Source of the DNA: Pseudomonadota bacterium
GTDB lineage: Bacteria; Pseudomonadota; Gammaproteobacteria; QQUJ01
Length of the DNA: 64,000 nucleotides
Assembly: GCA_008501635.1 (NCBI GenBank)
Contig: QQUJ01000027.1
Location: 18,090-82,089, forward strand
Direction: 5' to 3'
Positions 54,110-64,000 of this stretch are shown piece after piece (the stretch's first letter is position 1; every line of letters starts with the position of its first letter). The notes under the pieces were generated by a model. That model did no database searches. It was not told the origin of the DNA and saw nothing but the letters and a program-made list of their open reading frames with translations. The position numbers and the translations under genes were made by a program.

Positions 54110-55345
54110 TCAATGCAATGGGCGTACAGGTTTCGACTCGCTAGCAGAGAAAAGGACTGCGAGAAAAACCATGAAAATAGAGACGAAGCTGCCCTGATAA
54201 AAAGGTGACGACTCCGTCAGTGATGCCAGCATGAATGTCACAATCAGTAAAACCCCGCCCACCCCTGCCGTTGATGGACGCGCCCTCCCAGCGATGAACC
54301 GCCCAAAGGGAAACAGCAAGAGTGCAACGAATACCAGCAACCCGAGGATTCCCTTTTCGGCGGCCATCGCCAGATAGGCGTTGTGTGGATGCCCATGTGA
54401 TGCTGCGTCATGATGGACCAACTCCTTCTCGACGTATTCCTTAGCGACCTCGTTGTAGCGATGACGCCCAACACCAAAAACCGGATTATCAAGAAACATC
54501 CACCAAGCTGTCTTCCACATCTCGAATCGTTGGCCCAGGCTCGTCAACGGCCCCTCATGCTTCGCTGGTTCTTCTAACGTGAGATAGATGTCTACTTCAC
54601 CAATTGCCGCATCAACACGCATCTTCAAGCGTTCGACAGATCCATAAAGCAGCATCGACGTCGCAGCCAGTATCAGTAAGAACACAAGCGTACATCGCGG
54701 GGGTAATCTGATAACAGCCCACACCATCAGAACCCCGGTCAATACAAGATACCCTCCACGCGAACCTGCAAACAGGGTAACCCCAGCGGATGCGAGCGCT
54801 GCCATGGCAAACACCCATCCCTCAATCGTGCCCCGTGCATCCCAGGCGCGTTCCAGGAGGAGCCCGGCATAAAGGGCATGGACAGTGCCGACCACGATCT
54901 GATTACCGTAGACACCGGCCACCACCGGACTCCCTAGCCAAATTCCCTCGTACAGCGCTTGTCCGAAGCCAACAAACGCCGCCACACCGCAACCTTTGAT
55001 CAACCACTCATGCGCGTCTTCCATCTCCCTTACCAATAGATAGAGTGGAATAAAGAGGAGAAAACGCAGCTCGACCCCCAATCGACCGACGTATTCAGCC
55101 CAGGCGCCATTTACCGCGGCGGAGAGGATGAAACTGAGAAAATAGAGCAGCATTATTCCCAGCAAAGCCCGTTCCTGCGTCTCAACATACCGCAATCGCC
55201 ACTCCCGCCGGGAACAACCCAGCAACACCGCCAGTAATACAAAAATAGTGCTCATCCAATGCCGGACAAGAAAACCGGCCATAGGAAACGTAAAGAGAAG
55301 CAGAAGCGTCAGATCGGCACGCAGATTTCTCTCCACGTGTGGCAT
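54110..55345 (-). CDS. O-antigen ligase family protein (WaaL-like)
   Basis: ATG 55345 gives 411 residues, just after the heptosyltransferase stop at 55354. The longer frame from 55456 overlaps that gene. The protein has about ten to twelve membrane segments (LTLLLLFTFPMAGFLVRHWM, then LLGIMLLYFLSFILSAAV) and the large periplasmic loop with RFEMWKTAWWMFLDNPVFGV and HGHPHNAYLAMAAEKGILGL, a typical O-antigen-ligase motif (H...G..HN.xL). WaaL joins O-antigen to the lipid A core. Confidence 0.85.
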   Translation of the reverse strand: MPHVERNLRADLTLLLLFTFPMAGFLVRHWMSTIFVLLAVLLGCSRREWRLRYVETQERALLGIMLLYFLSFILSAAVNGAWAEYVGRLGVELRFLLFIPLYLLVREMEDAHEWLIKGCGVAAFVGFGQALYEGIWLGSPVVAGVYGNQIVVGTVHALYAGLLLERAWDARGTIEGWVFAMAALASAGVTLFAGSRGGYLVLTGVLMVWAVIRLPPRCTLVFLLILAATSMLLYGSVERLKMRVDAAIGEVDIYLTLEEPAKHEGPLTSLGQRFEMWKTAWWMFLDNPVFGVGRHRYNEVAKEYVEKELVHHDAASHGHPHNAYLAMAAEKGILGLLVFVALLLFPFGRFIAGRARPSTAGVGGVLLIVTFMLASLTESSPFYQGSFVSIFMVFLAVLFSASESKPVRPLH

Positions 55346-55353
55346 AGACCGAT

Positions 55354-56367
55354 TCAATGCGCTACGCCACAGGCAGCCAGCACTGTTTCGGGGCGCAGAT
55401 CTTTGAGGCAGCGTGTGTGCCCCAGCGGACAAGCGCGTTGATAACAGGGACTGCAATCCAACGCCAAGGTCAGAACGGAGGCAGAGCTGCTTAGCGGCGG
55501 CGTATAGTCAGGGCTCGATGAACCAAAAATAGCCACCACGCGCGTGCCGACCGCTGCAGCTATGTGCATCAATCCCGAGTCGTTAGTGACGACCACCTCG
55601 CACAGGGAAAGCAGATCCACTGCATCGATCAACTCGGTACTTCCGCAAAGATTACGCACTCCCCCGAGCGATGCCGAGATCTCTTCTCCTAATGCGAATT
55701 CTTTCTTCGACCCCAGCACCCAACAGTGGAATCCGTTTTCTACCAAACGAGCCGCAAGTGCATGGAAATGATGCGCAGGCCACTGCTTAGCCGGTCCGTA
55801 CTCTGCTCCAGGCAAAAGAGCTGCAATCGCCGTGTCGCTCTCGAGCCCCAGTTTTCCCAGAAGATGTCGCTGATTGGCCTGATCCACTTCGAGCCGAGGT
55901 TCAAAGACCTGGAGCGGCGACTGTGCGTCACGATCGCAACCGAGCGCCACATAGCGGTCAACCGTTCTCGACAGTTGTATCTTGTCCAGCCTACGGATGT
56001 CATTCAGCAGCCCGTAGCGCCATTCGCCGCGATAGCCGGTGCGGATCGGTATTCGTGCTGCCCAGGGTACGATGGCCGACTTGAGAGAGCGCGGTAGCAC
56101 AATGGCCTGATCGAACGCCAGCGAACGTAAGCGCCGCCCCAACGCCAAGCGCTCCGACAATGCAAGATCACCGTGCGCGGCGGCCAACCGGTGCGCTTGG
56201 CGCACTTCCGGCATGCGCTGCAGAAGCGGTAGGGACCAACCAGGTGCAACAACATCGATCGGCTGCTCGGGGTTCTGATGTTTCAAGGCTTTGAACAAGC
56301 TTTGCGCCATCACCATATCACCGATCCAGGCGGGACCAACGATCAATGTTCCACCCGACTCCTTCAC
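55354..56367 (-). CDS. waaF: ADP-heptose:LPS heptosyltransferase II (WaaF)
   Basis: I choose the GTG at 56367, so the protein begins VKESGGTLIVGPAWIGDMV, matching the family start; the longer ATG-based frame adds a shuffled-looking 33 residues. It has 337 residues. Donor-site motifs are LLPGAEYGPAKQWPAHHFHA and VVTNDSGLMHIAAAVGTRVV. The cysteine-rich tail DCSPCYQRACPLGHTRCLKD is typical of WaaF. It transfers the second heptose of the inner core. Confidence 0.93.
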   Translation of the reverse strand: MKESGGTLIVGPAWIGDMVMAQSLFKALKHQNPEQPIDVVAPGWSLPLLQRMPEVRQAHRLAAAHGDLALSERLALGRRLRSLAFDQAIVLPRSLKSAIVPWAARIPIRTGYRGEWRYGLLNDIRRLDKIQLSRTVDRYVALGCDRDAQSPLQVFEPRLEVDQANQRHLLGKLGLESDTAIAALLPGAEYGPAKQWPAHHFHALAARLVENGFHCWVLGSKKEFALGEEISASLGGVRNLCGSTELIDAVDLLSLCEVVVTNDSGLMHIAAAVGTRVVAIFGSSSPDYTPPLSSSASVLTLALDCSPCYQRACPLGHTRCLKDLRPETVLAACGVAH

Positions 56368-56408
56368 ATGTGCACCACGCCTACAACAAGAAGCGTTGGA
56401 TTTCTGGG

Positions 56409-56645
56409 CTAGTGGCTGGATGTAACGCCGCCTTCGAGGAGGTACCAGGTGCCGCAGTAGGGGCATTCCGCCCGCCCATCCGGGGCATCGGCAATCGGTA
56501 GAAACACGCGCGGGTGCGAATCCCAGAGGCTGGAACCCGGCAGGGGGCAGAGCAGCGGCAGATCCTTGGCGGTGACTTTGACTTCGGATTGCGCATTGGG
56601 GGTCTGATAGTCACGCTGGTGTGCAGCGGAATTGGAACCGGGCAT
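56409..56645 (-). CDS. zf-CHCC domain protein
   Basis: A 78-residue protein with HPRVFLPIADAPDGRAECPY followed by CGTWYLLEGG: one His and a CPYC-G-T-x-Y pattern, as in the small zinc-finger family commonly found next to ilvE and LPS genes. The family is also related to a mitochondrial complex I subunit. The ATG at 56645 follows CAGGAG. It lies 24 nt downstream of ilvE on the same strand. The function is unknown. Confidence 0.85.
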   Translation of the reverse strand: MPGSNSAAHQRDYQTPNAQSEVKVTAKDLPLLCPLPGSSLWDSHPRVFLPIADAPDGRAECPYCGTWYLLEGGVTSSH

Positions 56646-56669
56646 CTTTGTCTCCTGGATTTCGGGCGA

Positions 56670-57593
56670 TTACGCGACGACGGTAAGCCAGCCACGGGTG
56701 TCCTCGGCTCTACCCTGGACCACATCAAAATAGAGTCCCTGCAAACGCTCGGTAATGGGACCGCGTCGGCCATCACCGATAGAGCGATTGTCGACCTCGC
56801 GGATCGGTGTTACCTCCGCGGCGGTGCCGGTGAAGAACGCCTCGTCCGCCACATAAACCTCATCGCGTGTGATGCGCTTTTCGCGAATCCTGTAGCCCAA
56901 CTCTTCTGCCAGCGTCGCGACCGTCTGGCGCGTGATACCGTCGAGTGCCGAAGTCAGTTCCGGTGTGTAGATCATCCCATCGCGAATGATGAACAGATTC
57001 TCGCCGCTGCCTTCCGCCACGTAGCCTTCGGTATCGAGGAGCAGCGCTTCGTCGTACCCGCACGAGAGCGCCTCGTTCAAGGCCAGCATGGAGTTGATGT
57101 AATTGCCGTTGGCTTTGGTCCGGCACATGGTGACGTTAACGTGATGCCGATTGAACGAGGAGGTGCGGATACGAATCCCTTTCTCCAGATTCTCGGCGCC
57201 GAGATAGGCCCCCCATGACCAGGCGGCTATCGACACATGCACTTTGAGATTGTCAGCACGCAAGCCCATGCCTTCGGATCCGTAGAAAACCACGGGACGA
57301 ACATAGGCGCTATCGAGCCCGTTCTCCTTCACGGATGCAACGATCGCTCGGTTGATCGTTGCTTTATCAAACGGCATGGGCATAGCAAGAATATGTGCCG
57401 AACGAAATAGTCGATCGGTGTGCTCTTGGAGCCGGAATATCGCCGGTCCTTTATCAGTGTGGTAGGCGCGGATACCCTCGAAGACGCCCATTCCGTAGTG
57501 GAGGGTGTGCGTCAGCACATGCACCTTGGCCTCCCGCCACGGCACCATTTCGCCGTCCATCCAGATAACGCCGTCGCGATCGGCAAACGACAT
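56670..57593 (-). CDS. ilvE: branched-chain amino acid aminotransferase IlvE
   Basis: This 307-residue PLP enzyme has the class IV features: GVFEGIRAYHTDKGPAIFRL near the start, the lysine-bearing region TKANGNYINSMLALNEALSC G and the conserved DEALLLDTEGYVAEGSGENL F. It transfers amino groups between glutamate and the branched-chain keto acids. The length is normal. ATG 57593 follows GGAG. It is between glnE and the zinc-finger gene on the minus strand. Confidence 0.97.
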   Translation of the reverse strand: MSFADRDGVIWMDGEMVPWREAKVHVLTHTLHYGMGVFEGIRAYHTDKGPAIFRLQEHTDRLFRSAHILAMPMPFDKATINRAIVASVKENGLDSAYVRPVVFYGSEGMGLRADNLKVHVSIAAWSWGAYLGAENLEKGIRIRTSSFNRHHVNVTMCRTKANGNYINSMLALNEALSCGYDEALLLDTEGYVAEGSGENLFIIRDGMIYTPELTSALDGITRQTVATLAEELGYRIREKRITRDEVYVADEAFFTGTAAEVTPIREVDNRSIGDGRRGPITERLQGLYFDVVQGRAEDTRGWLTVVA

Positions 57594-57690
57594 ACTGTAC
57601 TCTCCTCGGTGAAATCCGTTGCGACACGTCGATGCCGCATAAGGGGCCAGATTTTAGCTCACTTTCCGCCAGGGTTGATAGCCAGGCGCT

Positions 57691-60582
57691 TCACGCCGTT
57701 CCAATGATTGCGTTCCACAGGCGGGTCACTTCTGCACGCTCAGCACGATACTCTTCACTACTGACCCGCCCTTCCACCTCCTGCAATTTCAACTGATGAA
57801 TTCGGGATCGGAACTTGCGATAGATGTCCATCAACGCGCCTGCATCCTGCTCCGACAGCAGCCCTTCACGCGCCAGCGCTTCCAGTTGTCTGATATTGTC
57901 GGTATAGAAGTAGACCGCGGGATAGCCTGGCGCCCAGTGCAAAACAAGGTATTGGACGAGGAATTCGATATCGGCGATACCGCCCGCATCCTGCTTCAGA
58001 TCGAAGGTGTCCTCGGCACCGCTGCCCAACTGATCGCGCATCTTCTGTCGCATCTGACGCACGTCGAGGAGCAGTTTCTCAGGATCGCGCGGGAGAGAGA
58101 GCACTTCAGCCCTGATCGCGGTGAAACGCGCATCCAGAGCCGTATCGCCCGCCACCAGCCGTGCCCGCGTCAGCGCTTGGTGTTCCCATGTCCACGCCTC
58201 GTTGCGCTGGTAGTCGGCAAAGGCGTCGACATTGCTCGCCAACAGGCCCGAAGCACCACTCGGGCGCAGTCGGGTATCCGCCTCATAGAGCACTCCGGCC
58301 GCGGTTGCGGTGCTCAGAAGATGGATGATTCGCTGCGCCAGCCGTGCAAAAAAGACGCTGTTTTCCACGCTCCTGGCACCCTCGGTGTGCTGATCCGAAC
58401 CCGCACTGTCGTGCAGAAAGACGATGTCCAGATCGGAGCCATAACCCAGCTCCAAACCGCCGAGTTTGCCGTAGGCCAGTATGGCAAAACACGCCTTGCG
58501 GCGCTCGCCTGCGACCGTATAGGCCGGCTCCCCATGACGCGCGCTGATCTGCTCCCACGCCAACCTCAGCACCTGAGTCAAAACGGTCTCCGCGATCCAG
58601 GTCAGATGGTCACTGACGATCATGAGGGGCATTACACCCGCGACATCCGCCGCGGCAACGCGCAGCTCATTGGCTTGTTTGAACAGCCGTAGCGCCTCCA
58701 TCTGCTGTTCGAGATCCTCAGAAGGCACTGCCTGCAAGCGCTCCGCCAGTTCGCGATCCAGCTCCGTGCGCGTGGCCGGTTGATAGAGCGCGCGCGGATC
58801 GAGCAGCTCGTCCAGCAACAACGGGTGACGTGTCAGCAGCCGGGCGATCCACGGACTTGCCGCCGCGAGCTTTACCAGCTGCGAGAGCGCCATAGGGTGT
58901 TCGATAAGCAGGGAAAGATAGGAGGTCCGCCGGGCCACGGCCTCGATCAGCGCCAGAACCCGCGGCAGACAGACATCGGGTTGCTCGGTGTTTGCGACCG
59001 CCCCCAGCAGCAGTGGCATCAGGCGATCCAACCGCCCCCGTCCCCGTACTGACAAGGCGCGACAAGCATGCGATTGACGCAGGGCCTGTATCAGTCGCAG
59101 TGCTTCTCCGGGATTGGCATATCCCTCGTTGATCACATACCGCTCTGCCTCTTCCCCGGGCAGGCTGCCCAACCAGATGGGCAGCCAATGGTCATCGCTC
59201 GCTTCGGGCTCCTCCCCCTGAGGGGCGGCGAAGACCTGCTCGAAGTGCGCGGCGACGCGGCCGCGATGGCGGAGCAGATCGCGCTCGAAATCCCGCCAGT
59301 CGGCATACCCCATCGCCAATGTCAGAGTGAGACGCCCCTCGCGATCGTCTGGCAGGCTATGCACCTGCAGATCCGCTCGCTCCTGCAGACGGTTCTCGAC
59401 ACGGCGCAGGAAACGGTACGCCGCGCGCAACTCCTCCGCGGCATAGCGGGGCAGCAATTCGTGCTCAGCCAGCACGGTCAGAACATCCTGAATCGGTCGC
59501 ACGCGAAGTGCGGGTTCACGACCGCCGCGAATCAACTGAAACGCCTGCCCGATGAACTCGATCTCGCGTATACCCCCCGCGCCCAGTTTGACGTTTGCCG
59601 CCATCCCCTTGCGCTGCACCTCGCGGGTGATCATCTGCTTCATATCGCGCAGGGATTCAAAGGCGCCGAAATCGAGATAGCGCCGATAGACGAAGGGTCG
59701 CAGCAGATCGAGCACCTGCTCGCCCGCGGGTTGGCTGCCGGCGACCACCCGGGCCTTGATCATGGCATACCGCTCCCATTCGCGACCCTGCGATTGGTAG
59801 TAGGTCTCCAGTGCCGCAAAACTCATGGCCAACGGGCCCACATCACCATACGGGCGCAGGCGCATATCGACACGGAAAACGTAACCGTCCGGCGTGTGCT
59901 CGTCCAACACCCGCACCAGGCGCTGCCCGAGACGCAGAAAGTACTGCTCATTGGTTCGCTCACGCGCCGTCCCAACCGTTTTTCCGCCCTCGGGATAGGC
60001 AAAAATAAGATCGATATCGGAAGAAAAGTTGAGCTCACGGGCGCCTAGCTTGCCCATCCCCAGCACCACCAGGGATTGCGCGGAACCCGACTGATCGCCG
60101 GTCGGAACACCCCATTCAGCCTGCTGCCACTCGTCCAGCCGCAGGAGCGCCTGCTGGATGCAGGCATCGGCCAGCGCTGAGGTGTCGATCAGCACCTCGT
60201 CCAGATCCGCCTTGTCAGCCAGGTCACGCCAGGCGATACGCACCATCTCGCGGCGCCGGAACTCGCGCAACCGCTGGGCGAGCGCCGCCTCATCGGCCAC
60301 GCTCATCAGCAAGGAATCAAGGCGCTCGTTGTAGGTCGTTGCCGGGTAGCGTTGATCCAGATCTCCGCTTTCCACGAGATCTTTCAACAACCCGGGGTAC
60401 TGAATGCACGCCTTGGCCACGAACTCACTGCATGCCCACACCCGGGTCAGCTCTAGAAGCGGTGCGGTTGCCAGTATCCACTCACCATCCGCTGCGGCTG
60501 CGCGTTCCCGATACTGATTCCATGCGTGATTGACACGCTCGCCGAGAGACTGGGGGAGGTGTTCGGTGGGTAGCGCCGGCAT
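57691..60582 (-). CDS. glnE: bifunctional glutamine synthetase adenylyltransferase/deadenylase GlnE
   Basis: This 963-residue protein has two nucleotidyltransferase domains: the N-terminal one with GMGKLGARELNFSSDIDLIF and the C-terminal one with AYGKLGGLELGYGSDLDIVF. The tandem G-x-S-D-x-D motifs fit its opposing adenylylation and deadenylylation activities on glutamine synthetase, tuned by PII. The length is right for the family. ATG 60582 has no strong ribosome site. It is upstream of ilvE on the same strand. Confidence 0.98.
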   Translation of the reverse strand: MPALPTEHLPQSLGERVNHAWNQYRERAAAADGEWILATAPLLELTRVWACSEFVAKACIQYPGLLKDLVESGDLDQRYPATTYNERLDSLLMSVADEAALAQRLREFRRREMVRIAWRDLADKADLDEVLIDTSALADACIQQALLRLDEWQQAEWGVPTGDQSGSAQSLVVLGMGKLGARELNFSSDIDLIFAYPEGGKTVGTARERTNEQYFLRLGQRLVRVLDEHTPDGYVFRVDMRLRPYGDVGPLAMSFAALETYYQSQGREWERYAMIKARVVAGSQPAGEQVLDLLRPFVYRRYLDFGAFESLRDMKQMITREVQRKGMAANVKLGAGGIREIEFIGQAFQLIRGGREPALRVRPIQDVLTVLAEHELLPRYAAEELRAAYRFLRRVENRLQERADLQVHSLPDDREGRLTLTLAMGYADWRDFERDLLRHRGRVAAHFEQVFAAPQGEEPEASDDHWLPIWLGSLPGEEAERYVINEGYANPGEALRLIQALRQSHACRALSVRGRGRLDRLMPLLLGAVANTEQPDVCLPRVLALIEAVARRTSYLSLLIEHPMALSQLVKLAAASPWIARLLTRHPLLLDELLDPRALYQPATRTELDRELAERLQAVPSEDLEQQMEALRLFKQANELRVAAADVAGVMPLMIVSDHLTWIAETVLTQVLRLAWEQISARHGEPAYTVAGERRKACFAILAYGKLGGLELGYGSDLDIVFLHDSAGSDQHTEGARSVENSVFFARLAQRIIHLLSTATAAGVLYEADTRLRPSGASGLLASNVDAFADYQRNEAWTWEHQALTRARLVAGDTALDARFTAIRAEVLSLPRDPEKLLLDVRQMRQKMRDQLGSGAEDTFDLKQDAGGIADIEFLVQYLVLHWAPGYPAVYFYTDNIRQLEALAREGLLSEQDAGALMDIYRKFRSRIHQLKLQEVEGRVSSEEYRAERAEVTRLWNAIIGTA

Positions 60583-60679
60583 GGTGGCAATAGCTCGCTT
60601 ACGATTGTTTTCGATTCTCGAGGCACATTTTCACAGAATCGCCCGCCCTTGTCCCAGACTGAGAGCCGGTGACATAAAA

Positions 60680-60713
60680 AGAGAAGGCCCTGTCACAGGA
60701 CAGGGCCTTCTCT
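60680..60713 (-). terminator. rho-independent terminator of groESL
   Basis: A perfect 15-bp stem (60680-60694 with 60699-60713, loop ACAG) is followed on the minus strand by TTTTTATG, 27 nt after the groL stop. Confidence 0.95.
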
Positions 60714-60740
60714 AATTACCGCGTACAACGGTGGGGATGG

Positions 60741-62411
<1,671 letters not shown>

Positions 62412-62467
62412 CTACCTCGAATTCCTGTGTAAATGAATGTGTCGGATGGGATTGGCAGTACGCGGCC

Positions 62468-62758
62468 TCAGGCCTCGATCACGCCCATCACATCTTCCTC
62501 GCGCATTACGAGGAGTTCTTCGCCGGACACCTTCACCTCGGTTCCGGAGTACTTGCCGAAGAGCACCCTGTCGCCAACCTTCAATTCCAAAGGACGAACA
62601 TCGCCGCTCTCGAGAATTTTGCCGTTACCCACCGCGATGACCTCACCCTGCACCGGCTTTTCGGTCGCACTATCCGGGATCACGATACCGCCGGGGCTGG
62701 TACGTTCTTCTTCCACACGACGGACGATAACCCGGTCATGCAAAGGACGAATTTTCAT
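62468..62758 (-). CDS. groS: GroES co-chaperonin
   Basis: I start at ATG 62758 (96 residues), with GGAGG 7-8 nt upstream; the frame upstream of it (MEED) is not preferred. It has [23 protein letters not shown] with the mobile loop, [13 protein letters not shown] and [20 protein letters not shown]. It caps GroEL. The gene is first in the groESL operon. Confidence 0.98.
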   Translation of the reverse strand: MKIRPLHDRVIVRRVEEERTSPGGIVIPDSATEKPVQGEVIAVGNGKILESGDVRPLELKVGDRVLFGKYSGTEVKVSGEELLVMREEDVMGVIEA

Positions 62759-62853
62759 ATCTTCCTCCAAAAGCTTCTATTAAACAGAGAGTTAGTGAAT
62801 ATCATAGTCGGCTCACCAGATTCGTAACACGCTCTCTGGGCCGACATAACTTG

Positions 62854-62880
62854 TTAGCACTCGCTTTAAGTGAGTGCTAA
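62854..62880. promoter_or_regulatory. CIRCE element (HrcA operator) of groESL
   Basis: The consensus TTAGCACTC-N9-GAGTGCTAA is present exactly, directly downstream of the -10 box. HrcA repressor should keep groESL low until heat or folding stress. Confidence 0.97.
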
Positions 62881-62908
62881 TATATAGGGATGAAAAAACG
62901 AGAGTCAA
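62879..62908 (-). promoter_or_regulatory. sigma-70 promoter of groESL
   Basis: Minus strand TTGACT (62908-62903) and TATATA (62886-62881) are 16 nt apart. The start of transcription would fall in the CIRCE element. Confidence 0.7.
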
Positions 62909-62948
62909 GGGGGGTGGCATCTTCCCCAGGGAAATATTCTAGGTGGCT

Positions 62949-63386
62949 TCAGTCCTCGCGCCGGAACTCGCCTTCGATGACACGGCTCCCCGGTTGATCC
63001 GGCGCTTCCGGAGTATCCGAGTGAACCCATTGGCCGCGAGCCACCACCTGCCGGACCAACGCCTGGCGCAGCGCCGGCACCAGGCACGCAAAGCCGATGA
63101 CATCGGTGACAAACCCCGGCGTCAGCAGGAGCGCGCCCCCCACCAGCAGGATCACGCCTTCGAGAAGCTGCAATGCCGGCAACTCACCGCGATCGAGGCT
63201 TTCTCGAGCCCGCATGAGGGTCGAAATACCCTGCTGGCGCAACAGCCAGGCACCCAGCACCGCGGTGGCAATCACCAGGCCGACCGTCGGCAGCGCCCCG
63301 ATCTCCCGACCCACCTGGATCAGCAGATAGATCTCCGCGACGGGAACCAACAAAAAGAGCAACAAGAGGATCGGAAAGATCGGCAT
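62949..63386 (-). CDS. fxsA: FxsA-family membrane protein
   Basis: ATG 63386 gives 145 residues; the frame from 63422 adds 12 residues ahead of the conserved start. It has IFPILLLLFLLVPVAEIYLL IQV and LPALQLLEGVILLVGGALLL TPG, two-helix hairpins of the FxsA family, with a hydrophilic C-terminus (GSRVIEGEFRRED). FxsA reduces phage T7 exclusion by the F plasmid; its normal role is unknown. The gene is close to groESL, as in other proteobacteria. No clear ribosome site is seen. Confidence 0.88.
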   Translation of the reverse strand: MPIFPILLLLFLLVPVAEIYLLIQVGREIGALPTVGLVIATAVLGAWLLRQQGISTLMRARESLDRGELPALQLLEGVILLVGGALLLTPGFVTDVIGFACLVPALRQALVRQVVARGQWVHSDTPEAPDQPGSRVIEGEFRRED

Positions 63387-63596
63387 AGGTTCAGGGATCA
63401 AGAAATGTTGAAACTGACTCACAGGGTAGCGACGGTTGCAAGGATATACCGTCAGACTCGGTCTATGTTACGCAGGTCCTTGTGGCAGCAGCGCAAACCA
63501 CGTATATAACCGAGCGTTACGCTGTATCGCAGGCTTGAGGAACTGGCGGATCTGCCTGTTATCTTGTCAAAGGATCTACCGGGCGGCAAATATTTA

Positions 63597-64000
63597 GGGC
63601 ATCTCTGATTAAGTCCCAAAGTTTGCGACAATACACGCATTATTTGGAACCGGTAGAAAACGATGAAACAGCAAACATTTGCCGCGGGGGAATTTGAGCA
63701 ATTTCGAAAACCAACCCGGCGAGAGAAGTTTCTCTCGGAGATGGATGCTGTGGTTCCATGGGATCAGCTTTGTGAGCTCATCGAACCCCACTACCCCAAA
63801 GCGGGAAACGGGCGCCCCCCCATTGAACTGGAACGGATGTTGCGCATCTACTTCCTCCAACACTGGTTCAACTTGTCGGATCCAGGCGCCGAGGAAGCGT
63901 TGTATGAATCTCGCTCCATGTGTCTTTTCGCCGGCATTGACCTTGGGCGTGAGCCGGTTCCCGACGAGACGACGATTCTCAATTTTCGTCATCTGCTGGA
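63597..64000 (+). mobile_element. IS5-family insertion sequence, left part
   Basis: The likely left end begins at 63597 with GGGCATCTCTGATTAAG. The transposase gene follows at 63663 and runs off the window, so the right inverted repeat and target duplication are not visible. Confidence 0.6.
63663..64000 (+). CDS. IS5-family transposase, N-terminal part
   Basis: From ATG 63663 the frame is open to the window edge (112 residues seen). KQQTFAAGEFEQFRKPTRRE KFL, WDQLCELIEPHYPKAGNGRP PIELERMLRIYFLQ and the DETTILNFRHLLE motif (start of the catalytic DDE domain) are typical of the IS5-group transposases. It is intact as far as visible. Confidence 0.95.
   Translation, partial: MKQQTFAAGEFEQFRKPTRREKFLSEMDAVVPWDQLCELIEPHYPKAGNGRPPIELERMLRIYFLQHWFNLSDPGAEEALYESRSMCLFAGIDLGREPVPDETTILNFRHLL

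Overview
The window looks like chromosomal DNA of a chemolithotrophic, sulfur-oxidising gammaproteobacterium, probably related to the Chromatiales/Ectothiorhodospiraceae-type sulfur oxidisers. That placement is inference. It rests on gene content (soxXAYZ, a DsrC-family protein, two TusA proteins, a YeeE-type transporter, DsrE-like proteins), on the LPS gene set (waaA, kdkA, msbA, lpxL, hldD/gmhA/hldE, waaF, waaL), and on GC-rich codon use. No tRNA, rRNA or CRISPR array was seen.

Layout. 1-7223 holds signalling and housekeeping genes: a coiled-coil lipoprotein cut by the window edge, a transmembrane Ser/Thr kinase, a class III nucleotidyl cyclase, a cysteine-less DsrC homologue, an M42-like peptidase and a cold-shock protein. 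7294-14603 holds a TetR-controlled RND efflux operon with a visible operator, a frameshifted HicA-like gene and a methyltransferase with a regulatory domain. 14866-23826 is an electron-transfer island read on the minus strand: a rhodanese lipoprotein, a pentaheme and a triheme cytochrome c, a small CxC protein and an outer-membrane barrel, next to an NtrC-type two-component system. 24082-27210 is a sulfur-relay block (TusA, YeeE, TusA, DsrE-like proteins). 28079-33939 runs ECF sigma, anti-sigma, CpxP/ZraP-like protein, porin, soxX, soxA, soxY, soxZ, cytochrome. 34416-40760 has thiC with a TPP riboswitch, pcm-tolC and a FimV-like protein. 41014-56367 is a lipid A/LPS core island. 56409-63386 has a zinc-finger protein, ilvE, glnE, groESL with a CIRCE element, and fxsA. 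The right edge enters an IS5-family element.

How it may work together. Three good sigma-54 (-24/-12) promoters lie in front of the rhodanese lipoprotein, the CxC-triheme-porin operon and the tusA-yeeE operon. Each has repeated GATTGCA heptamers upstream, spaced about 20 or 39-40 bp apart, and the only sigma-54 activator seen lies in the middle of this region. This suggests one regulon in which an outer-membrane porin-cytochrome module and a sulfur uptake/relay module are switched on together. Separately, the ECF sigma gene and the porin-soxXAYZ operon carry near-identical ECF-type promoters (GGGAACTTT, TTCGTTT, 16-nt spacer), which suggests envelope-stress or thiol-type control of Sox. These promoter calls were made by eye and are inference from sequence.
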